Positions 1 through 4,050 of a stretch of DNA of 10,603 nt are shown here, one piece after another (positions within the stretch are counted from its first letter, which is position 1; every line of letters begins with the position of its first letter). The translations under genes were made by a program, and so were the position numbers. The notes under the pieces were generated by a model, which was not told where the DNA came from, did no database searches, and saw only the letters and a program-made list of their open reading frames with translations. Origin of the DNA: Flemingiibacterium sp045644145 (GTDB taxonomy: Bacteria; Bacillota; Clostridia; Oscillospirales; CAG-272); contig JAZRGK010000076.1 of NCBI GenBank assembly GCA_045644145.1, forward strand, positions 1 through 10,603, in the 5' to 3' direction.

Positions 1-1
1 G

Positions 2-292
2 GTTATAATCGGTCCCATGCTGGCGGCAGGCGTGACACCCAAAAAGACCTTTATTTCCGCGCTTATAACGGGACTCGTAGAGGTCGTGGGAACCCTTATC
101 GGTTACTTCGCGGTCAGCGTGGCATCGGCAATACTCCCGTTTGCACTTGCATTTGCCGGCGGTACTATGATCTATGTGGTGAGTGATGAGATGATTCCCG
201 AAACTCATGCCCACGGATGCGAGCGAGGGGCAACCTATGCACTTCTTGTGGGATTTTGCCTTATGCTGATATGCGATGTTCTTCTTGGATAA
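2..292 (+). CDS. ZIP-family divalent metal transporter, C-terminal part (5' end outside window)
   Basis: Membrane transporter that would move zinc, iron or other divalent metal ions into the cytoplasm. The open frame runs in from the window edge in the same frame as the internal ATG at 17, so the start is missing; only the last ~96 residues are present. Three hydrophobic segments are visible: ISALITGLVEVVGTLIGYF, a segment ending in AGGTMIYVVSDEMIPETH, and YALLVGFCLMLICDVLLG at the C-terminus. The small-residue-rich stretch running into DE(M/L)IPE followed by a His pair, then a last helix ending in D-V-x-L-G, is characteristic of GufA/ZupT-like ZIP proteins. The catalytic-type metal site motifs of transmembrane helices 4 and 5 would lie upstream and cannot be checked. 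No intrinsic terminator is obvious after the TAA stop. It is probably unrelated in function to the glycan genes downstream. Confidence 0.8.
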   Translation, partial: VIIGPMLAAGVTPKKTFISALITGLVEVVGTLIGYFAVSVASAILPFALAFAGGTMIYVVSDEMIPETHAHGCERGATYALLVGFCLMLICDVLLG

Positions 293-441
293 ATAGGCGT
301 AACGACAATTTCGGTGCTCGGCGTGTCCGGTAAGGATAGGAATTCATAAAAATCTGCAGTTTTTTTACATTTAGATTGTACTGTGGGCATTGCTCTGACA
401 AAACAAGACAGGTTTACGGAAAATCTGTCCGCTTTTTCCGC
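293..441. other. Intergenic gap between ZIP gene and AraC promoter
   Basis: No gene seen. It holds a 7-bp inverted repeat CGGAAAA (417-423) / TTTTCCG (434-440) with a 10-base spacer, ending directly before the -35 box of the AraC gene. It has no T-tract, so it is not a typical terminator; it could be an operator. The A/T-rich AAAAATCTGCAGTTTTTTT around 348-366 has no GC stem and no loop room, so it is a poor terminator candidate. Confidence 0.4.
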
Positions 442-470
442 TTGACAAATAAATATGGCTGTGTTATAAT
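442..470 (+). promoter_or_regulatory. Sigma-A promoter of the AraC-family gene
   Basis: Perfect -35 TTGACA at 442-447 and perfect -10 TATAAT at 465-470 with the ideal 17-base spacer. Transcription would start near 477, giving a leader of about 100 bases before the ATG at 579. The spacer contains TGGCTGT (456-462), which also occurs inside the second direct repeat upstream of the next gene (1551-1565), compatible with autoregulation. Such a strong promoter in front of a regulator suggests that expression is limited by a repressor or by the leader. Confidence 0.85.
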
Positions 471-506
471 TTAAAAAATTGCATTTTATATTAAAAGAGG
501 TTTTTG

Positions 507-529
507 CGCTGAGAAAAACAGCGTTTTTT
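507..529 (+). terminator. Attenuator-like hairpin with T-tract in the AraC leader
   Basis: CGCTG (507-511), 7-base A-rich loop, CAGCG (519-523), then six T's at 524-529. This is a short intrinsic-terminator shape located between the promoter and the start codon, about 30-50 bases into the transcript. The stem is only 5 bp (6 with a G-U pair), so termination would be partial at best. A second hairpin GGGCA-GTA-TGCCC follows at 539-551, before the ribosome site at 568-572. Whether these form alternative structures is not clear. Confidence 0.4.
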
Positions 530-578
530 GCATTTCACGGGCAGTATGCCCACATTGCCCAGGAAATGGAGGCATTAT

Positions 579-1484
579 ATGAAAACTGTGAAAAATACGG
601 TGCCAGAAACCCTTGTTACGCTGTCAACTCAAGTCAGCGACCTTGAATTCAGTGTGGTTATGAACACAAATAAGAGCTTTATATGGGAAGATCCGCCGAA
701 ATTTCATACACACTCCTATTTTGAGCTGCTTACAGCTATAAGAGGAAATTTTTGCGTGGAAAAAACGAATGGGGAATCGGTGACTGTCAGAACCGGGGAT
801 ATCTGCATCATTGCACCCAACCAACTTCACTGCACATCTGCCGCAGATGCCTCTGCGGAGATGCTTACCATGCGCTTTTCCTATAAACGGGTGAAGGGTG
901 CTCCGGCTAAGCTTTTTGATATTTTTGACGGTACTGTATCCAAAATGGGGGATATGACCTGTTTTGCAGACGGAGCGCGCATATCGGAATTTATGAAGAG
1001 CGTCAGAAATGAGCTTGCTTCGGGAGATGTTGCGGCGGAACATATGGCGCAGTCGCTTTTGCAGTGCCTTTGTATTGAGCTTTTGCGGGTGTTTTCCATG
1101 TCTGCGCTAAAGGACGATGCTCAAATGCTTGGACGTGATGATAACAAAGAGTCGCGCTATTTTATGATAGAAAAATGGTTTGAGGAAAACGCCCCGCGCC
1201 GTGTTACAGAGAGCGATCTTGCGGCTTCGCTTAACCTGTCCAGCCGTCAGGTCAGCCGTATTTTGCGGGAAATTTTCGATATGAGCTTTCGTGAAATGCT
1301 TATTAAGGTGCGCCTTGACCATGCCTTGCGCATGCTTACAAAAAGCGACTGGTCTATCGACAAGATAGCGGTATCTGTGGGATACAATAACCTTTCAGGA
1401 TTCTATAAGGCATTCAGAGCCCGTTTCGGAATGACGGTAGGTGAATACAGGAAAACTTATATGACCGAAGATTCCAAGAAGTAA
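579..1484 (+). CDS. AraC-family transcriptional regulator with cupin sensor domain
   Basis: Cytoplasmic DNA-binding regulator, 301 residues, a usual length for the family. The start is placed at ATG 579 because GGAGG lies at 568-572 with 6 bases between; in-frame TTG 528 and ATG 546 have no ribosome site. The N-terminal half is a cupin: H43-T-H45-S-Y-F-E49 then six residues to G56 matches the first cupin motif, and P(NQL)H84 fits the second, so a metal-binding or sugar-binding pocket is plausible. The C-terminal ~100 residues hold two helix-turn-helix units, about residues 208-232 (TESDLAASLNLSSRQVSRIL) and 259-286 (SIDKIAVSVGYNNLSGFYKA), ending with the family-typical FGMTVGEYRK. It sits directly upstream of a sugar-binding lipoprotein gene whose promoter carries a direct repeat, so local activation of that gene is the simplest role. 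The ligand cannot be told from the sequence. Confidence 0.95.
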   Translation: MKTVKNTVPETLVTLSTQVSDLEFSVVMNTNKSFIWEDPPKFHTHSYFELLTAIRGNFCVEKTNGESVTVRTGDICIIAPNQLHCTSAADASAEMLTMRFSYKRVKGAPAKLFDIFDGTVSKMGDMTCFADGARISEFMKSVRNELASGDVAAEHMAQSLLQCLCIELLRVFSMSALKDDAQMLGRDDNKESRYFMIEKWFEENAPRRVTESDLAASLNLSSRQVSRILREIFDMSFREMLIKVRLDHALRMLTKSDWSIDKIAVSVGYNNLSGFYKAFRARFGMTVGEYRKTYMTEDSKK

Positions 1485-1520
1485 GTTGCTGTTTTAAAAA
1501 GTTTTTTTCTTGGTATAAGC

Positions 1521-1565
1521 TTGGCTAAATAAGACGCTGATGCATTAAAGTTGGCTGTATATGAC
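1521..1565 (+). promoter_or_regulatory. Tandem direct repeat, candidate AraC-family operator
   Basis: TTGGCTAAATAAGAC (1521-1535) and TTGGCTGTATATGAC (1551-1565) agree at 12 of 15 positions and start exactly 30 bases apart, about three helical turns, so both face the same side of the DNA. The second copy ends one base before the -35 hexamer at 1567. Directly repeated half-sites with the proximal one next to the -35 box are the classic layout for activation by AraC-family proteins, and such a regulator is encoded immediately upstream. Binding by that protein is inferred. Confidence 0.55.
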
Positions 1566-1566
1566 A

Positions 1567-1596
1567 TTGGCAAGCGTGTGCTGAATATGTTATAAT
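1567..1596 (+). promoter_or_regulatory. Promoter of the solute-binding protein gene
   Basis: -35 TTGGCA at 1567-1572 (5 of 6 match), 18-base spacer, perfect -10 TATAAT at 1591-1596. Transcription would start near 1603, leaving a ~54-base leader. The imperfect -35 fits an activator-dependent promoter. Confidence 0.75.
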
Positions 1597-1656
1597 ATAA
1601 ATGTGATTTGCGCAGAATCCACATTTTTGGTAAAAATTATAAGGAGATATTCAGAG

Positions 1657-3096
1657 ATGAAAAAGGCACGCATTGCCGCATTAGTGCTGGCTGTTCTTAT
1701 GGTTTCAAGCGTCGTTTCCTGCGGAAAAGACGAGGGTAACGACAAGAGTAACGATACAACTCCGGCAGATACCACATCTGCCGATGAGATGGCGCTTGCT
1801 GTACCCAAGACCGATTTTGACGAAAAAATTACTTATCTTCGCTATCAGGATGACTACACCACCAACTTCAGGCTTCTCTGCGATGACACCAAGGGTGACG
1901 TGCTTAACGAAGCAGGCTACAACCGCATGCTTGCGGTAAGTGAGCATCTCGGCGTTGAGTTTGACGCTTATACCGCTCCGAACTTCGGCATCTTTGAGGC
2001 GCTGAACACTTCCATTATGTCCGGCACCAAAGACTACGATTTCGTTCTTCCTCACTGCCAGGCCGGTGTGGCAGCTTTGCTTGCCGGCGGTGTGCTCCTC
2101 GACTGGAGCGAGCTTGACTATGTTGACTTTTCAAAGCCTTGGTGGAACAGCACCATGCAGGAATCCCTCGGTATTGCGGGCAAAACTTATTTTGCTTCCG
2201 GTGATATTACCATGACCTGGCAGGGAATGCAGGGTATTGTGTTCAACAAGGATTACCTTGAAAAGTACAATATCGAAGATGATTTATATGAGCTTGTATG
2301 GGACGGCGAATGGACAATGGACAAGATGCTCTCTCTCGTTGCCGGCACTTCCGATGACATCAGCGGTGACAATAAAATGACTGAGGTTGACCAGTTCGGT
2401 TATGTAATGAACTCGGGCATGGGTGTTGCGTATACACTGGCTATGGGACAGAATCTTACCAAGGTTGACGATGGCGGATGCCCTGTGCTTGATATGGGTA
2501 CCGAAAGAATGCTCTCTATCGTTGAAAAGTATTATGCACTTACCCAGTCAGAGGGTACATTCCAGGAATCTTACTCCAATGCGCGCTTCACCGCAAGTAA
2601 GACATACGAGATACTTACTGCCGGCAGAACCTTTATGTGCAACATGGATATCGGCGGTCTTTACATGGGTCTTCGTGAGCTTAACTACGATTTCGGTATT
2701 CTTCCTCTTCCCAAGCTTGACGCAGATCAGGAAGATTACTATGTAGGTGTTGCATCGGGTATCATTGGTGTTCCGTTATATGCAGATCCCGAAATTGCAG
2801 GTGCTGTTGCGGAAACTCTCGCATATTACAGCTATGAGTATGTACGTCCCGCATTCTTTGATGTGGTGCTTCAGAACAAGGCTCTCCGCGACGAGGAGTC
2901 TTATGATATGCTTACTCTTATGCACGAGAGCAAGATATACGATTTCGGTTGGAACTTTACCACCGCAAGCGGTCTTCTTGATAGTGTAGTTGTAAGCAGC
3001 TCAAGCACCGACTTTATGTCACATTATGCAACTCAGGAAGAATCTGTTAACAGTGAATTGCGTAACATCTACGATGCGGTTCTTGAAAACGAGTAA
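1657..3096 (+). CDS. Extracellular solute-binding lipoprotein (ABC sugar-uptake type)
   Basis: 479-residue lipoprotein expected to sit on the outer face of the cell membrane and capture a carbohydrate for an ABC importer (solute-binding family 1 type). The start at ATG 1657 is supported by AAGGAG at 1641-1646; the upstream in-frame ATG at 1603 lies at the predicted transcription start and lacks a ribosome site. MKKARIAALVLAVLMVSS is followed by the lipobox VVSC with Cys22 as lipidation site, then an Asp/Thr/Asn-rich linker (residues 23-45). The mature part shows the family features GIVFNKDYLEKYNIED, ELVWDGEWTMDKM and aromatic patches such as DFSKPWWN and GDITMTWQG. It lies between its own promoter and its own terminator, directly after the AraC gene. 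No permease or ATP-binding gene follows, so it is an orphan binding protein here and probably shares transporter parts encoded elsewhere. Substrate unknown. Confidence 0.92.
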   Translation: MKKARIAALVLAVLMVSSVVSCGKDEGNDKSNDTTPADTTSADEMALAVPKTDFDEKITYLRYQDDYTTNFRLLCDDTKGDVLNEAGYNRMLAVSEHLGVEFDAYTAPNFGIFEALNTSIMSGTKDYDFVLPHCQAGVAALLAGGVLLDWSELDYVDFSKPWWNSTMQESLGIAGKTYFASGDITMTWQGMQGIVFNKDYLEKYNIEDDLYELVWDGEWTMDKMLSLVAGTSDDISGDNKMTEVDQFGYVMNSGMGVAYTLAMGQNLTKVDDGGCPVLDMGTERMLSIVEKYYALTQSEGTFQESYSNARFTASKTYEILTAGRTFMCNMDIGGLYMGLRELNYDFGILPLPKLDADQEDYYVGVASGIIGVPLYADPEIAGAVAETLAYYSYEYVRPAFFDVVLQNKALRDEESYDMLTLMHESKIYDFGWNFTTASGLLDSVVVSSSSTDFMSHYATQEESVNSELRNIYDAVLENE

Positions 3097-3118
3097 TTAT
3101 AAGCACGCGCTTTTTCAT

Positions 3119-3161
3119 AAAGCAGAAAGTCTCGGTAAATCCGAGGCTTTTTGCTTTTTTT
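3119..3161 (+). terminator. Strong intrinsic terminator after the solute-binding protein gene
   Basis: A 17-bp stem: 3119-3135 pairs with 3141-3157 (two G-U pairs, none unpaired) around the loop TAAAT, and the 3' arm runs into seven T's at 3155-3161. The stem core is CTCGG/CCGAG. It begins 22 bases after the stop codon and should end that transcript efficiently. A small extra hairpin TGGTTT-CTGA-AAACCA follows at 3161-3176. Confidence 0.9.
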
Positions 3162-3395
3162 GGTTTCTGAAAACCAACAGCTAAGTGAAATGGTTGCGTA
3201 GAGGCTTTTGTCGTTAAAAAGTTCCGCGTGCCGCAGAGTGCTCCCAAACGCATTTTTGCCTACGCCGAAAGTGTAAATTTTCAATAAAAAATACCCCAAA
3301 ATTCTGCCGAAAAATTTTTTTGAGAAAAAAGCAAAAAACTTATCGTTATTTGTCCAAATGGGACATGTTTTTGAAAAAAATGTCGCATTTAGCCA
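3162..3395. other. AT-rich intergenic stretch with inverted repeats, no gene seen
   Basis: No credible gene on either strand. Long-range complementarity GCGTAG (3196-3201) / CTACGC (3260-3265) encloses smaller pairs such as GCGT (3226-3229) / ACGC (3248-3251). Further on, TGTCC-AAATG-GGACA (3351-3365) and the longer GACAT...ATGTC (3362-3384, with inner T5/A5 pairing) share the GGACA arm and so exclude each other. The reverse-strand open frames here overlap the terminator and lack ribosome sites and family features. Confidence 0.4.
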
Positions 3396-3425
3396 TTTAC
3401 TAAAGGACGGGAAATATGGTATAAT
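3396..3425 (+). promoter_or_regulatory. Extended -10 promoter, first of two tandem copies
   Basis: TGGTATAAT at 3417-3425 is an extended -10 element (TGN plus perfect TATAAT). A weak -35 TTTACT at 3396-3401 has an 18-base spacer. Transcription would start near 3432. Nothing longer than a 12-codon frame follows closely, so its product is probably non-coding or it serves the downstream block at 3562-3890. Confidence 0.55.
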
Positions 3426-3524
3426 TAGCGTGGTATATTATGCGAATAATGTATTTTTGGCGTTCTTTTGGATAATTGTGCTATGTGCACTAAAAAATAT
3501 GGCGCTTTTTATGCAAACAGCACA

Positions 3525-3553
3525 TTGCAAGAAGACGGTTGGTGTGGTATAAT
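3525..3553 (+). promoter_or_regulatory. Extended -10 promoter, second copy
   Basis: -35 TTGCAA at 3525-3530 (4 of 6), 17-base spacer, perfect -10 TATAAT at 3548-3553 with the extended TGG just before it (3545-3547). Transcription would start near 3560. The same TGGTATAAT is found 128 bases upstream (3417-3425). No ribosome site lies between this promoter and the next frames, which favours an RNA product or a decayed gene. Confidence 0.65.
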
Positions 3554-3559
3554 ATCTCA

Positions 3560-3889
3560 CAGTGCTGAAATACCTTGCGGAATCGAAGGATTCCGTTACA
3601 CCGCATTTTTGCATAATGGGGGCGGATCGTCCTCGAGAGATACAATGAACTTGAAGAACGCGGGCACCTCAACACGGAACGGCCCGACGGATATATATCC
3701 GTGGGTGATAGCGTATATATAGGTACGGGAACTACGCTCCTAAAGCTTACGGACTTTGAGCTTTTCTGCAACGCATGCGTGGCAAGATGACATACTAAAT
3801 CCGAACCCAAGGAAGAAATGTGCGTTTGCGGGTGTTTTTGTAGTGAAGTCTTCGGCTTATGTGAAGTTTACTTCAGTAAAGCCTGACTT
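3560..3889 (+). ncRNA. Candidate structured non-coding RNA (unknown family)
   Basis: A block visibly richer in GC than its flanks, starting at a good promoter and dense in perfect local pairings: CGGAATC-GAAG-GATTCCG (3578-3595), the palindrome ACGGATATATATCCGT (3687-3702), AGCGTA (3710-3715) / TACGCT (3733-3738), AAAGCT (3742-3747) / AGCTTT (3759-3764), ACGCATGCGT (3771-3780), and a long branched-free hairpin at 3846-3889 (AAGTC, GGCTTA and TGAAG pairing with CTTCA, TAAAGCC and GACTT). That last hairpin is followed six bases later by six T's (3896-3901), so it could be the 3' terminator. I do not recognise a known family: tmRNA, RNase P, SRP, glmS and common riboswitch core motifs were looked for by eye and not found; 6S RNA is neither supported nor excluded. 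The rival reading is a frameshifted small gene (3562-3790). Confidence 0.35.
3562..3790 (+). pseudogene. Possible frameshifted small winged-helix-like gene
   Basis: Two overlapping frames both read like protein. From GTG 3562 the frame gives VLKYLAESKDSVTPHFCI and continues to ADRPREIQ, stopping at TGA 3646-3648. One base further on, the next frame continues as ELEERGHLNTERPDGYISVG... and ends FELFCNACVAR at TGA 3788-3790. Joined by skipping one base, they resemble a short winged-helix domain: helix with LAES, Pro/Arg-Glu-Ile-Gln recognition region, ELEERG, then the beta-wing PDGYIS. There is no ribosome site before GTG 3562, which begins at the likely transcription start, so a live gene would have to be leaderless and frameshifted. 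A relic of a small regulator is more plausible. Equally, this may be chance reading of a structured RNA. No family assignment is claimed. Confidence 0.3.
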
Positions 3890-3896
3890 ATATAAT
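3862..3896 (+). promoter_or_regulatory. Candidate promoter of the 4051 gene with overlapping inverted repeat
   Basis: Perfect -10 TATAAT at 3891-3896 with a weak -35 TTTACT at 3867-3872 (18-base spacer). The -35 lies inside the perfect inverted repeat TGAAG-TTTA-CTTCA (3862-3875), a typical position for a repressor operator. GTGAAGT occurs twice, at 3843-3849 and 3861-3867, exactly 18 bases apart. Transcription would begin near 3903 and give a leader of about 148 bases. The same sequence can instead be read as the terminator hairpin of the upstream RNA; the two roles could coexist. Confidence 0.45.
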
Positions 3897-3902
3897 TTTT
3901 TG

Positions 3903-4036
3903 GAATTGCAAGGAGGAGAACTAAAAGTTATTTGTTATGCATTTAGCCTAAAGCTCGTCCCTGTGAGGACAAAAAAGTGCCCCACTCACTTTAAACGGTG
4001 GGACTAAGACCTGTTTCCAATTAAAAATCTTTATAA
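3903..4036 (+). promoter_or_regulatory. Structured leader before the 4051 gene, with orphan ribosome site
   Basis: It contains a full-strength ribosome site AAGGAGG (3910-3916) with no ATG, GTG or TTG at a workable distance; the nearest are TTG 3933 (stops after 4 codons) and ATG 3937 (stops after 4 codons). Two hairpins follow: GTCC-CTGTGA-GGAC (3957-3970), then A6, and CCCAC (3981-3985) / GTGGG (3998-4002) with a 12-base loop. The layout suggests post-transcriptional control of the next gene, by a riboswitch, a small-protein site or a leader peptide, but no known riboswitch consensus was recognised. Confidence 0.35.
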
Positions 4037-4050
4037 AGAGGAGAAAAAAC

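Noticed and set aside
348..366. Terminator of the ZIP gene at AAAAATCTGCAGTTTTTTT
   Set aside because: Almost perfect A/T palindrome with no room for a loop and no GC stem.
528..578. Longer N-terminus for the AraC gene (TTG 528 or ATG 546)
   Set aside because: The extension covers the leader hairpins and has no ribosome site, while ATG 579 has GGAGG at the right distance.
1568..1584. CcpA cre-like site over the -35 of the binding-protein promoter
   Set aside because: Only the central AA-N-CG core fits; several fixed consensus positions and the dyad symmetry fail.
1603..1656. Longer N-terminus for the solute-binding protein
   Set aside because: It would start at the transcription start point and would bury the lipoprotein signal peptide; ATG 1657 has AAGGAG.
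3047..3299. Two overlapping reverse-strand frames
   Set aside because: They run through the terminator of the binding-protein gene, are rich in Lys/Ser/Phe from A/T tracts, and lack ribosome sites.
3756..4007. 83-codon forward frame starting at TTG
   Set aside because: It has no ribosome site, crosses the promoter and several hairpins, and its sequence shows no domain features I recognise; the open frame is probably accidental.
3956..4015. Possible end of an IS200/IS605-type element (hairpins before the 4051 gene)
   Set aside because: No TnpA or TnpB coding sequence, no matching opposite end and no target-site evidence were seen; the hairpins are better described as leader structure.
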